Below, piece after piece: positions 55,793 through 64,000 of a stretch of DNA of 64,000 bases. Source of the stretch: Hyphomicrobiaceae bacterium (GTDB lineage: Bacteria; Pseudomonadota; Alphaproteobacteria; Rhizobiales; Xanthobacteraceae); assembly GCA_021324465.1 (NCBI GenBank), contig JAJPJB010000015.1, positions 1 to 64,000 on the forward strand, read 5' to 3'. The notes under the pieces are model-generated. The model was not told where the DNA came from. It worked only from the letters and a program-made list of their open reading frames with translations, and ran no database searches. The position numbers were made by a program, and so were the translations under genes. How positions within the stretch are numbered: the first letter of the stretch is position 1; each line of letters begins with the position of its first letter.

Positions 55793-57544
55793 GTGACGCC
55801 GACGTTTCCGCGCGATAGGCTATCGTCGGGCTTGTCGTTCGGTACGGGGCTGATGCAGAGCAAGGCGCATATCGTTAAAACGCCGTTGAGCGGCTATGAG
55901 CTGCTCAACGATCCCCTCCTCAACAAAGGCACCGCCTCCACCGAGACCGAGCGCGACGCCTTCGACCTGCACGGGCTGCTGCCGCCGCATGTCGCCGAGC
56001 TCGACTATCAGGTCAAGCGGCGGCTCGATGCCTTTCGCGCACTCGGTGGCGATATCCAGAAGTATGTGTTCCTGCGCGGTCTGCAGGACACCAACGAGAC
56101 GCTGTTCTACGCGTTGCTTACGCGCAATATCGAAGAGATGATGCCGATCGTCTATACGCCGACGGTCGGCCTCGGCTGTCAATTGTTCAGCCATTTGTTT
56201 CGCAAGCCGCGTGGTCTGTTTCTGAGCATTCCGCACAAAGATGCGATCCGTCATATTCTTGGTCATCCGCGCTACGACCGGGTTGAGGCCATCGTCGTCA
56301 GCGACGGCGAGCGCATTCTCGGGCTGGGCGATCAAGGTGCCGGCGGCATGGGTATTCCGATCGGCAAGCTCTCGCTCTATACCGCCTGCGCCGGCCTGCA
56401 CCCGGCGACGACGCTGCCGGTCCTGCTCGACGTCGGCACCGATAACGAGGAACACCTTGCGGATCCGCTCTATATCGGCTGGCAGCACGCGCGCGTGCGC
56501 GGCGCCGACTACGACGATCTGATCGAAACCTTTGTGGGCGCGGTACGCGACCGCTGGCCGCACGTTCTGCTGCACTGGGAGGATTTTGCGCTCGGCAATG
56601 CCAATCGGCTGTTGGCACGCTATCGCGACCAGTTGTGCACGTTCAACGACGACATCCAAGGCACCGCGGCGATCGCCGTAGGCACGCTATTGAGCGCAAT
56701 CAATGTCACGGGTACACCGTTGCGCGAGCAGCGCGTTGCCGTTCTCGGCGCCGGCTCGGCCGGCACCGGAATTTGCGCCCTGCTCCTTCGCGCCATGACC
56801 GACAACGGGCTGAGCGAACGCGAAGCACGCAGCCGCTTCTACCTGGTCGACCGCGACGGATTGCTGGTCGAGGGCATGAGCGGACTGCAGCCGTTCCAGA
56901 CGCCCTTTGCGCAGAGCCGCGCGCGCATCGCTGGCTGGACGCTGGCAGCATCCGGTCCGATCACGCTGGCCGATGTCGTGGCCAATGCGCGGCCGACAGT
57001 GCTCATTGGTACGTCCGGACAGGCGCACGCCTTCCACGAAGGCTTGATCCGCGCCATGGCCGAACATGTGCAGCGTCCGATCATCTTCCCACTGTCCAAT
57101 CCGACCGAGCGTAGCGAGGCTACGCCCGCAGATATCATGACATGGACGGAAGGCCGTGCCGTAATCGGCACCGGCAGCCCGTTTCCGCCAATCGAACGCA
57201 GCGGCAAATCGTTTCGCGTCGACCAGACCAACAACGCCTATGTTTATCCGGGCATCGGGCTCGGCGCGATCGCGATCAAGGCGCGCCGCGTTTCGGATGC
57301 GATGTTCCTTGCCGCCGCGCGCACGATCGCCGACTTTTCTCCGGCACGGCGCGATCCAAACGCGAATCTGTTGCCGCCTCTCGTTGAGATTCGCAAACTC
57401 TCCTTTCACGTCGCCGTCGCTGTCGCCAAACAGGCGCAAGCCGAAGGGCTGGCGGCAGGTGAAGCGATGTCGGAGGCGGCAATCGCCGACGCGATCACGG
57501 AGAAGATGTGGGAGCCGGTTTACGCGCCCTATCGGCGGATTTGA
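55793..57544 (+). CDS. NAD-dependent malic enzyme
   Basis: A 583-residue enzyme of the long (MaeA/SfcA) type. The substrate region reads MPIVYTPTVGLGCQLFS, metal ligands lie in HWEDFALGNA and FNDDIQGTAA, and the NAD Rossmann motif VAVLGAGSAGTGI is near residues 317-329. LGLGDQGAGGMGIPIGK carries the catalytic Lys. GTG 55793 gives about 20 residues before a possible ATG at 55853. It makes pyruvate and CO2 from malate. Confidence 0.94.
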   Translation: MTPTFPRDRLSSGLSFGTGLMQSKAHIVKTPLSGYELLNDPLLNKGTASTETERDAFDLHGLLPPHVAELDYQVKRRLDAFRALGGDIQKYVFLRGLQDTNETLFYALLTRNIEEMMPIVYTPTVGLGCQLFSHLFRKPRGLFLSIPHKDAIRHILGHPRYDRVEAIVVSDGERILGLGDQGAGGMGIPIGKLSLYTACAGLHPATTLPVLLDVGTDNEEHLADPLYIGWQHARVRGADYDDLIETFVGAVRDRWPHVLLHWEDFALGNANRLLARYRDQLCTFNDDIQGTAAIAVGTLLSAINVTGTPLREQRVAVLGAGSAGTGICALLLRAMTDNGLSEREARSRFYLVDRDGLLVEGMSGLQPFQTPFAQSRARIAGWTLAASGPITLADVVANARPTVLIGTSGQAHAFHEGLIRAMAEHVQRPIIFPLSNPTERSEATPADIMTWTEGRAVIGTGSPFPPIERSGKSFRVDQTNNAYVYPGIGLGAIAIKARRVSDAMFLAAARTIADFSPARRDPNANLLPPLVEIRKLSFHVAVAVAKQAQAEGLAAGEAMSEAAIADAITEKMWEPVYAPYRRI

Positions 57545-58022
57545 TGGATTCCACGCCGGCCGATGCGCGGCTGCGGCATCGGCCGATCCGGATGTGGACG
57601 ATGAGCACGGCTGGAAGGGCAAGGCCGATGGCGATGTGCAGATCGCTGATCCAGGCGCGCAACGTGTCAGAGCCGGCATAATAAAGCCCGAAAGCGGTGA
57701 CGACAAAGAAGCCGTTGACCGTCGCCATGATCGAGCCGGTGAGCCTGTTGCGCCGGCCGCGCCAGGCGCGCTGCACGTGAATTGGAATTAGGGCGCCGAG
57801 CAGGACCAGCGTCAGCATGGCGGCGCCGCCATGGATCATGAGCATGTTGGCGCTCACCGCTTCCCAGAGATCGCCGGCAGGCGAATCCTTCCAAGCTTGC
57901 GCGGCGAGCCAGATCACGCCGGTCACGAACAGCACCGTGAACGCGGCGTACAGCGCCCAGCGCAGCCGCCGATCAAGCTGCAGGGCGGATGACGTTCTGC
58001 CAATCCGATGTGACCCGGACAT
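57495..58022 (-). CDS. DUF4405-type four-helix membrane protein (probable b-type cytochrome)
   Basis: A 175-residue protein from ATG 58022, overlapping apbE by 50 bases and the malic enzyme 3' end by 50. Four membrane helices are visible near residues 24-42, 58-76, 97-117 and 127-147. Histidines in NMLMIHGGAA, IPIHVQRAWRG and DLHIAIG/VLIVHIRIG are placed near membrane faces and could ligate haem, as in cytochrome b561-like folds. It is a likely membrane electron carrier for the FMN-binding protein of the same operon. Confidence 0.78.
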   Translation of the reverse strand: MSGSHRIGRTSSALQLDRRLRWALYAAFTVLFVTGVIWLAAQAWKDSPAGDLWEAVSANMLMIHGGAAMLTLVLLGALIPIHVQRAWRGRRNRLTGSIMATVNGFFVVTAFGLYYAGSDTLRAWISDLHIAIGLALPAVLIVHIRIGRCRSRASAGVESIKSADRARKPAPTSSP

Positions 58023-58839
58023 CTCCAGACTCCAGCACGACGAGCGCGCTCGCATGATAATATTGCAGCAGTTCCGCCGCGTCTTTGCCGGCAATCATGA
58101 CGATCTTGGTCAGCGCGTCGGCGATCATGCAGGATGGCGCACGTACCGTGGCGCCGGCGATTGCATCGGCTGCCCGCCCCGTTCTTGGATCGATGATTGC
58201 GCTTTCACTGATCTTCCCGGAACGGAGCGGATCAAAACCGCGGCCGCTCGAGGCCAGCGCCGCATCATTGATCGTGAGGCTGCAGAGCAAACGCCGTGGA
58301 TCGCGTGGATCGCGAAGATGAACCGGTTCGGGCCGCGGTCCGAATTGCGCCGCGTCGCCGCCGGCATTCACCAAGCCGCGCCGCACGCCACAGGCGAGAA
58401 GAACGTCAATGGCGCGGTCGACGGCGAAACCTTTGGCTATACCGCCGAGATCGATGCGCCGGCGCGGCACGCGGCGGCGCAGACGATGACCATCAAGAAG
58501 TTCGAACGGGAATGGCGAGGTGGGCGCGCGTCTTTTCGGCAGCAATGGACTGACGCTGACATCGAACAGCCCTGCCGATCGCGCATGAAGATCCCGCGCC
58601 GCTTCGAGGACCTGATAGGTCCACGGATGGACAGTCAAAGACTCGGGCGACGCGGCCGTATTGAGCCGGCTGAGCTCGCTGTGCGGATCGTGAAAGCTCA
58701 TCAAGCGATGCACTTGCGCCACCGCGCCGAACGCGGCGTCGGCGGCCGCATTCAAATCGGCATGAGCCGCCCCCGAAATGGCGACCTCGACGAATGTGCC
58801 GAGCAGCGGCTGCGCGCGGCGGATGCTAGCGGCTTCCAT
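57973..58839 (-). CDS. apbE: ApbE-type FAD:protein FMN transferase
   Basis: A 288-residue protein that attaches FMN covalently to Thr/Ser of partner proteins using FAD and Mg. Motifs are LLGTFVEVAISG near the start, IDLGGIAKGFAVDRAID near residues 127-143, LVNAGGDAAQFG near 155-166 and the metal site CMIADALTKIVMIAG near 235-249. A cleavable signal peptide is not evident. It overlaps the upstream FMN-binding gene by 14 bases, so the enzyme and its probable substrate are made together. Confidence 0.93.
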   Translation of the reverse strand: MEAASIRRAQPLLGTFVEVAISGAAHADLNAAADAAFGAVAQVHRLMSFHDPHSELSRLNTAASPESLTVHPWTYQVLEAARDLHARSAGLFDVSVSPLLPKRRAPTSPFPFELLDGHRLRRRVPRRRIDLGGIAKGFAVDRAIDVLLACGVRRGLVNAGGDAAQFGPRPEPVHLRDPRDPRRLLCSLTINDAALASSGRGFDPLRSGKISESAIIDPRTGRAADAIAGATVRAPSCMIADALTKIVMIAGKDAAELLQYYHASALVVLESGDVRVTSDWQNVIRPAA

Positions 58840-59275
58840 AGGCAGCCAAAATTCTCTTTACGCCTTCCGTCACATGGGTTGACGACAGCGTGGCGCCGGA
58901 AATGTTCCGGATGTCGCTGCCGACTTTGAGGGGGCTGGCGCTGCTCTTGCCGACGAATTGCGCGAGCCAGCTCGGGCTTCTGATTTCGCCGCCATAGGAT
59001 TCGCGATATTGCAGTATGTCGACGCGGCGAATACGCCCGCCTTCGAGCGCGACCGCGTAGTCAATATACAGGTGCTTGCCGATCACATGATCGAGAACAA
59101 AAATGCCGCCAGTGCTCGCTTTCCAGACGCGGCCCGGCTGCACCTCGGTAAAGCTCGCCGATGGAAAGGCGAGCCTTTGCGCCTCTTGCACCGAAAGATA
59201 TTGCACCGCATGAGCCGGCGCCGCGAGCACCAGCGTAGCCACGGCCGGCGCTGTCCATCGCATCCATTGCGTCAT
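58826..59275 (-). CDS. Exported FMN-binding domain protein (ApbE substrate)
   Basis: A 149-residue protein from ATG 59275, with a signal peptide ending near APAHA. The FMN-binding domain ends in IRNISGATLSSTHVTEGV; SGATLS is the flavinylation motif in which ApbE esterifies FMN to the Thr/Ser, as in NqrC and related proteins. There are no haem motifs. The predicted location is the periplasm. It lies 30 bases after the porin gene and overlaps apbE. Confidence 0.92.
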   Translation of the reverse strand: MTQWMRWTAPAVATLVLAAPAHAVQYLSVQEAQRLAFPSASFTEVQPGRVWKASTGGIFVLDHVIGKHLYIDYAVALEGGRIRRVDILQYRESYGGEIRSPSWLAQFVGKSSASPLKVGSDIRNISGATLSSTHVTEGVKRILAAYGSR

Positions 59276-59304
59276 CGTTTCTCGCCTTCCGGGATGATCG
59301 CGAT

Positions 59305-61029
59305 CTAAAAGAAAAAACCAACGGCGCCCAGAATGGAATCTGAATTGGCGCCTGCCGGATCGCGATTGATTACCTTTTGATAGGTCGCTTTCAGGACAAT
59401 ATTGGGCGAGGGAAATACCGCCACGCCCACATTGTGGAATTCGGTTCGGCCGGCGCCCGTCGGCATGTTCGGGTCGGTGCCGGCGAAGCCTGCGGTCTGG
59501 AGATTCTGGTAGGTGTAACGGTAGAACGGCACGGCTTCCCACTCGCTGTGCAGGATGGTGCCGAGCGGGATGTGGTAGGCGGCCTCCGCGGAATAGCCAT
59601 ACATGGACTTGCCGACATTGTCGGTGGGATCGGTATCATTGTTGGCGCGCAGATTGGCCGGATTGCCAAAAGTCGCATAGACACCCTCGCCGCGAAATTC
59701 CCAGCCGGTATTCGGCACGCGATAACGAAACTCGGCATCGAACATTGCCAGGCTCGACGAGCCCAAAGGATTGCCGAGATCGCCGTGCGCGCCGCGCGGC
59801 GTCGTATTGGGCGTGTAATAGGCGCTCATGCTCCAGGCGAGACCGGGCATCGATGCGGGCTCCATGAAGTCGACCCGGCCGGACACGGCGAGCGAATTGG
59901 ACAGCTGAGAGAAGTCGCCGAGCGGCGGATTGGAGAAGGCGAGCCCGTTCAGCCCGTCGATGCCTGGGAAGTAGGCTGCGCCGCCAGCCGTGCATGGTGT
60001 CGTGCCGCTGCCCGGCGGCACTGTATTCGCGGCAGTGCGGCAATCGAACGAATCGCCAAAATCCTCCTGTGCGGTAGAGAGCATCAGCTGATATTTCACA
60101 CCGTCCGCAATCGTGCCGTAGACGCTGGTCGCCGGCACCTTCCAGGTCGACGGGATCAGCCCGTTATAGAGCTCAGGCCGCAGCACGCTGTAGAACTCGG
60201 TCGGCTCGTGATGCTGATTGATATAGCCGATCGGCACCAGATCAATGCCCGGCGCGCGCCAGTTGAACGGATCGGCGATCTTGAAGTCGACCCAGAGCTG
60301 TTCGATCTCGGCGGTGCCGTGCAGCTTATCGTCATTGTCGAAGCCGGAGCCGGCATGTTCGAATTCGATCTCGGCGTTGAAAATAATGTTGTCGGTGATG
60401 GCATAGGTCGGCAGCAAGACGAAACGCCGCGCGTCGAAGCCGCTCTGCCATTGACCGGCGGCCGCCGGATTCTGCTTGGCGCCGAAAAACACCTCGCCAT
60501 AGGCGCCGAGCGAAAGGCCCGGCACGGGCGAGCTGGCGAGGCCGAGAAGGCCCTTGTCGCCGGTTGCGGCCGGCGCCGTCGTCTTCGCGGCGCCGCTAGC
60601 CTGAGCGGCCGTGGTCTGCGTTGCCGAGCCGCGATCCGCGGCCGGCGCTTTCTCCTGTGCAGCGGTCGGCTGCTCGGCATTGGTCGACCTGCTTTTGGTT
60701 TTGCCGTCAGAATTCGTCGCCGGCTTGCTGTCACCACTCGCCGCCGACGCATTGGCTGCCGAAACATTGGCCGCCTTCTTCTGCCCAAGCTGCGCTTCCA
60801 GCGCCTTGATGCGCTGCTCCATGACATCGATCTTTCTCAGGAGCGCTGCCTGCGCAACATCGCCGCCCGCCGGCGCGATCGAAGCGACATCGCTTTCGCC
60901 CGCCAGCGCCCGGTCGCAAACAGCCAGCAGCGAGGCTGCGGCCGCAAGCACGACCGGAGCAAGCGGCGCGCGGGCGACCCATCGCTCACAGGCGCTGCTT
61001 TTTTTTGCAATGTGCGTTTTTTTCGGCAT
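59305..61029 (-). CDS. Outer-membrane porin-like beta-barrel protein
   Basis: A 574-residue protein from ATG 61029 (GAGGAGG 8 bases upstream). Order: basic N-terminus and signal peptide (to about 42), coiled coil with VMEQRIKALEAQLGQKKA (70-87), Ala/Thr-rich linker (to 165), beta-barrel with alternating aromatic strands such as GLSLGAYGEVFFG and IIFNAEIEFEH, ending AVGFFF with C-terminal Phe. The coiled coil plus barrel layout resembles phosphate-selective porin-type proteins. It leads the operon with the FMN-binding, ApbE and DUF4405 genes. The 277 bases before it are AT-rich with no recognised operator. Confidence 0.85.
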   Translation of the reverse strand: MPKKTHIAKKSSACERWVARAPLAPVVLAAAASLLAVCDRALAGESDVASIAPAGGDVAQAALLRKIDVMEQRIKALEAQLGQKKAANVSAANASAASGDSKPATNSDGKTKSRSTNAEQPTAAQEKAPAADRGSATQTTAAQASGAAKTTAPAATGDKGLLGLASSPVPGLSLGAYGEVFFGAKQNPAAAGQWQSGFDARRFVLLPTYAITDNIIFNAEIEFEHAGSGFDNDDKLHGTAEIEQLWVDFKIADPFNWRAPGIDLVPIGYINQHHEPTEFYSVLRPELYNGLIPSTWKVPATSVYGTIADGVKYQLMLSTAQEDFGDSFDCRTAANTVPPGSGTTPCTAGGAAYFPGIDGLNGLAFSNPPLGDFSQLSNSLAVSGRVDFMEPASMPGLAWSMSAYYTPNTTPRGAHGDLGNPLGSSSLAMFDAEFRYRVPNTGWEFRGEGVYATFGNPANLRANNDTDPTDNVGKSMYGYSAEAAYHIPLGTILHSEWEAVPFYRYTYQNLQTAGFAGTDPNMPTGAGRTEFHNVGVAVFPSPNIVLKATYQKVINRDPAGANSDSILGAVGFFF

Positions 61030-61306
61030 GGCGGACGCCTCCTCGTCGCTTTCAGGACGCAAGTGCGACGGCTTGCGAAATAGTTTTCGATGCACTGTAT
61101 AGAAGCGAGTAATTCTTTGGCGTCAAGAAAAATGCAAATATTTAGAACGTCTTCAAACTAGGAAATACTTGGTCGAATTAGAATAATGCGAAGGTGGACA
61201 CTTTTGAATTGGTATAAGTCAAGAACGGTGCCGGTCTCTGTTGGTGACCCGACTGAGAAAAACTGTCCGACGAGGTTGCGCGGGAGTTGCGGTGTAGCGT
61301 GCCTTG

Positions 61307-63460
61307 CTAAGCGACACGAACCTGCGCGAGGAAATGCTGCACTTCGGCGCGCAGTTTGCCCGATTTCGCCGTAAGCGCGCTGCCGGCATCGAGCACGGAC
61401 TTCGCGACCTGGCCGGTTTTGCTCGCCGCGTCGGACACCTGTGCGACGCTTGCCGACACTTCGCGCGTGCGCTCCGCCGCGGCGCTGGCGTTACGCGCGA
61501 TCTCCTTGCTGACCGCATCCTGCTGCTGCACCGCGATCGAGATCTCGCTCGCGTTCTCGTCGAGCTGCGCGATGGTTCCGGCGATCGCCTGCATCGCCTG
61601 CACCACGCTCGTCGTCGTCTGTTCGATCGAGGAAATCTGCCGGGTGATGTCGCCGGTCGCCTTTTCAGTCTGCGAGGCGAGCGTCTTGACCTCCTGCGCA
61701 ACCACGGCAAAGCCGCGGCCGGCCGGACCGGCCCGTGCCGCTTCGATCGTGGCGTTGAGCGCGAGCAGATTGGTCTGCGCCGCGACATCGCGAATGAGAT
61801 TGCTCACGCTGTTGATGGTACCGACGGTCGCCGCCAGATGTTCGACGGTGGTAATGATCGATTTCGCCTCGGCGGTCGCGCGCCGCGCGATGTCGGCGGA
61901 CTCCCGCGCCTGGTTGGAAATCTGCTCGACCGATTGTGCGATCTCTTCCGCGGCCATGGCGACGCTGTTGACATTGGACGTCGCTTGGGTCGATGCGGCG
62001 GCAGTCGCATTGGCCTGCATCTGGTTGTCGCTTGCCGCCTCTGCCATGATCTGCGCGCAACTGTCCATGGTCTTCGAGGCGCCGTCGAGCGCGCCGATGA
62101 TGTCATTCACCGCATTTTCGAAATTGCGGGTGGCCGCTTCGATATTCTGCCGGCGCAATTCTGCGTCACGCGCACGATCTTTCTCGCCCTGCCGCGCCGC
62201 CGTGACGTCATCCATGGCTTGGCGAAAGATGAGCAGCGCTTCGGCCATGCCGGCGATCTCGTCATGGCCGCGAACGGGAACGGCGACATTGGTTTCGCCG
62301 GCGGCAATGCGTCGCATCGCCGAACTGAGCCCGGTCAGGCGACCGACGATGCTGCGGCCGACATAGAGCCAGGCGATCAGGCCGGCAGCTGCAAGCGCAG
62401 CGAGGCTGAGCGCGATCAGAATGATCCGGCCCAGCCTGAGCTGCGCCGTTGCGCGCGCCGAAAGGTCCTGCGCCCTCGTGCCCTGCGCATGAATGAGCCT
62501 CTCCACCGCATTGCGCAATGTCTGCGCATCGCTGAGCGCGGCCGCATAGACCCGCTGGGCCTGCTGCTGGCCCTGCAATTCCTTCATCCGCTGGGCGATG
62601 ATGCCGAATTCACCGCTCAACATCGCCAGCTTGCGGTACAGAGCGGCGATCTTTTCGCGTTGCTCGCTATTGGGCAACGCTTTCAGATTGCTATCCACAT
62701 TGCGTTCGGCGGACCCTATGAGATCGCGCAGCGGCGGCAATCGCGTGATGTCGGCCACCATCGAGGACTCGATCAGCAGGCCGGTCAACTGATTGGCATC
62801 CGCCTGGATTTGCAGGAGGCGCCGCAGCGCGTCGATCGACTGATTCAACGTCATCCTGTTCTGTACGGCGTCGGCCTGCATCATCAGATCGAAATTGGCG
62901 TCATCGATTGCCGGTATCAGCGCATCGAGCAGATTCTCATGCGCCTTGCGCACCGCAATCACAAGCGCGCGCCGTTGATCGGACGCGCGGATCAGATCGG
63001 CCACCGCTTCGTTAAGCGCGCCGAGCCGCTCGTCCATGGCAGCCTTGGCCCGCGAGATCGCATCACTCTCACTTGCATCAAGCGCGCGCAGGCGATCGAT
63101 GCGACCCTGCATAGCGCGCGACTGCGCCGAGATCTCCGCCGAGATCGCGGCGCGATGGCTTTCGTCGTCGACCGCGATCAGACGCGGGGCGGAGGCGATC
63201 AAGCGATTCGTTTCGTCGGAGAGTCGAAACGATTCGACGGTTGCCGGCATGCTGCGCGCGACGATCTCGTTCAAAGTGGCGGTGATATTGGTCGAGGCGA
63301 TCAGTGCAGACAGCGATGAGATCACAGTGATCGCGGCGGCAAGGCCGAAGGCAAGGTAGAGCCGCGCCCGCACCGTACGCAGCCAGGAAAACGGAAATAT
63401 GCGCTCGGGCGCGCCGCCACCGCTCGATCCAAAGCCGGATGATGCAGCTTCTTGTCTCAC
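61307..63460 (-). CDS. Methyl-accepting chemotaxis protein
   Basis: A 717-residue chemoreceptor. GTG 63460 overlaps the stop of the binding-protein gene (GTGA). Two membrane helices lie near residues 31-53 and 345-370, with a roughly 290-residue all-helical periplasmic domain between. HAMP follows (about 370-425), then the MCP signalling domain with tip [37 protein letters not shown] in shorter recognisable parts ([19 protein letters not shown]). No C-terminal CheR pentapeptide is seen. Confidence 0.93.
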   Translation of the reverse strand: MRQEAASSGFGSSGGGAPERIFPFSWLRTVRARLYLAFGLAAAITVISSLSALIASTNITATLNEIVARSMPATVESFRLSDETNRLIASAPRLIAVDDESHRAAISAEISAQSRAMQGRIDRLRALDASESDAISRAKAAMDERLGALNEAVADLIRASDQRRALVIAVRKAHENLLDALIPAIDDANFDLMMQADAVQNRMTLNQSIDALRRLLQIQADANQLTGLLIESSMVADITRLPPLRDLIGSAERNVDSNLKALPNSEQREKIAALYRKLAMLSGEFGIIAQRMKELQGQQQAQRVYAAALSDAQTLRNAVERLIHAQGTRAQDLSARATAQLRLGRIILIALSLAALAAAGLIAWLYVGRSIVGRLTGLSSAMRRIAAGETNVAVPVRGHDEIAGMAEALLIFRQAMDDVTAARQGEKDRARDAELRRQNIEAATRNFENAVNDIIGALDGASKTMDSCAQIMAEAASDNQMQANATAAASTQATSNVNSVAMAAEEIAQSVEQISNQARESADIARRATAEAKSIITTVEHLAATVGTINSVSNLIRDVAAQTNLLALNATIEAARAGPAGRGFAVVAQEVKTLASQTEKATGDITRQISSIEQTTTSVVQAMQAIAGTIAQLDENASEISIAVQQQDAVSKEIARNASAAAERTREVSASVAQVSDAASKTGQVAKSVLDAGSALTAKSGKLRAEVQHFLAQVRVA

Positions 63461-64000
63461 TGGCCCGCCATCCCGACGAGACGATCGACCGGCTTGAACG
63501 AGCCGTCCGCCTGCAGGACCGTGAAGAACACACGGTCGGAGCCCTGATTCCGATCCGGTCCGTAGCGCAGCGTGAACCCGCCGAACTCGAACGGCGCGGC
63601 GGCGATCGCATCGAGCAGCTTTTCACGCGTCGGCTCGCCGCTGACGCGCTTGAGCGCTTCGGCGACGAGGCGGCCCACCACATAGCCCTCGAGCGATACG
63701 AAGCCAGGCTTGGCATTGGCGTCTGCGGCGGCAAGCGCGCTCTGGTAGGCTGTCACCAGGGACAACGAGCTGTCCCAGGGGCTTGGCACCACCTGGCTGA
63801 TGATGACGCCGGCGCCTTCGCTGCCGAGCTCCTGGGCAAGCGAATCCGAGCCGACGAAAGATATCGCCACAAAGCGCGCATTGAGCCTGACCTGATGCGC
63901 GAGCCTGATGAAGGTCGCCACCGGCCGATATGGCGCGACCATGACAACCGCCTCGGGCCGCGCTTTCATGATGTCGAGCAGCGCGGTTTTCACCGCGGTC
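63457..64000 (-). CDS. Periplasmic binding protein, LivK/Peripla_BP_6 type (5' part outside window)
   Basis: The visible 180 or so residues are the C-terminal half of a branched-chain-amino-acid-type binding protein; the frame stays open to the right edge, so the start and signal peptide are missing. [40 protein letters not shown] and [20 protein letters not shown] are characteristic. It is translationally coupled to the chemoreceptor gene. No ABC permease or ATPase is in view, which suggests it delivers ligand to the receptor. Confidence 0.88.
   Translation of the reverse strand, partial: TAVKTALLDIMKARPEAVVMVAPYRPVATFIRLAHQVRLNARFVAISFVGSDSLAQELGSEGAGVIISQVVPSPWDSSLSLVTAYQSALAAADANAKPGFVSLEGYVVGRLVAEALKRVSGEPTREKLLDAIAAAPFEFGGFTLRYGPDRNQGSDRVFFTVLQADGSFKPVDRLVGMAGQ

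Noticed and set aside
59377..61083. 568-codon frame opposite the porin gene
   Set aside because: No recognisable domain; it is the reverse of a well-supported barrel protein with signal peptide and ribosome-binding site.
61304..63319. 671-codon frame opposite the chemoreceptor
   Set aside because: Composition-driven; the chemoreceptor motifs on the minus strand are unambiguous.

Overview
The window is chromosomal DNA from a high-GC alphaproteobacterium, most likely order Hyphomicrobiales near Bradyrhizobium/Rhodopseudomonas/Pseudolabrys. The evidence is the order ymdB - 5-FCL - 6S RNA - zapA - DUF4164 followed by tkt-gap-pgk-fba, an RcdA/DUF1465 gene, a canonical CtrA box with CcrM-type GANTC sites, and copies of a palindromic intergenic repeat familiar from Rhizobiales. 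I see no tRNA, rRNA, insertion sequence, prophage or CRISPR. Both window ends cut genes.

Region 1 (1-9.8 kb): leftward folate/6S RNA/ZapA genes, divergent from a rightward carbon-metabolism run (transketolase, GAPDH, PGK, class I aldolase, ThiE-like, Sel1 protein) with very short gaps or 4-base stop/start overlaps. Region 2 (9.9-20.8 kb): inositol phosphatase, GNAT, ABC exporter, L31, RcdA-like adaptor, an apparent CtrA-controlled small RNA, DUF1192, a membrane GGDEF-EAL protein with a degenerate GGDEF, YqgE, a stand-alone DsbD-alpha-like protein, peroxiredoxin and RNase HI. Region 3 (20.8-28.8 kb): homoserine kinase, SnoaL-like protein, quinone-oxidoreductase-like dehydrogenase, GST, a divergent pair resembling the two subunits of succinyl-CoA ligase, a DUF4239-like membrane protein and a universal stress protein.

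Region 4 (28.8-40.3 kb) is the catabolic part. It holds DoxX, two alpha/beta hydrolases (one without its serine nucleophile), a gentisate-type ring-cleavage cupin, a leftward operon of extradiol dioxygenase, acyl/aryl-CoA ligase, 4,5-dihydroxyphthalate-decarboxylase-like protein and class II aldolase/decarboxylase, and a divergent UbiD decarboxylase. Three small envelope genes (PsiF, a Cys-repeat secreted protein, YidB) sit inside it. Region 5 (40.3-55.6 kb) is envelope and efflux: a His/Gly-rich Spy/LTXXQ double-domain protein, a full RND tripartite pump (outer-membrane factor, adaptor, two inner-membrane pumps, MdtABC-like), DedA, and a MarR/MATE divergent pair with MaoC. Region 6 (55.8-64 kb): malic enzyme, then a leftward operon of outer-membrane porin, FMN-binding protein, ApbE flavin transferase and DUF4405 haem-type membrane protein. 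That set forms a self-contained candidate for periplasmic flavin-based electron transfer. A chemoreceptor translationally coupled to a periplasmic binding protein closes the window.

The most novel signals are the CtrA/GANTC promoter reading into a roughly 95-nt terminator-ended RNA with an anti-Shine-Dalgarno loop beside the rcdA-like gene, the porin-FMN-ApbE-DUF4405 module, and the two-decarboxylase aromatic cluster.
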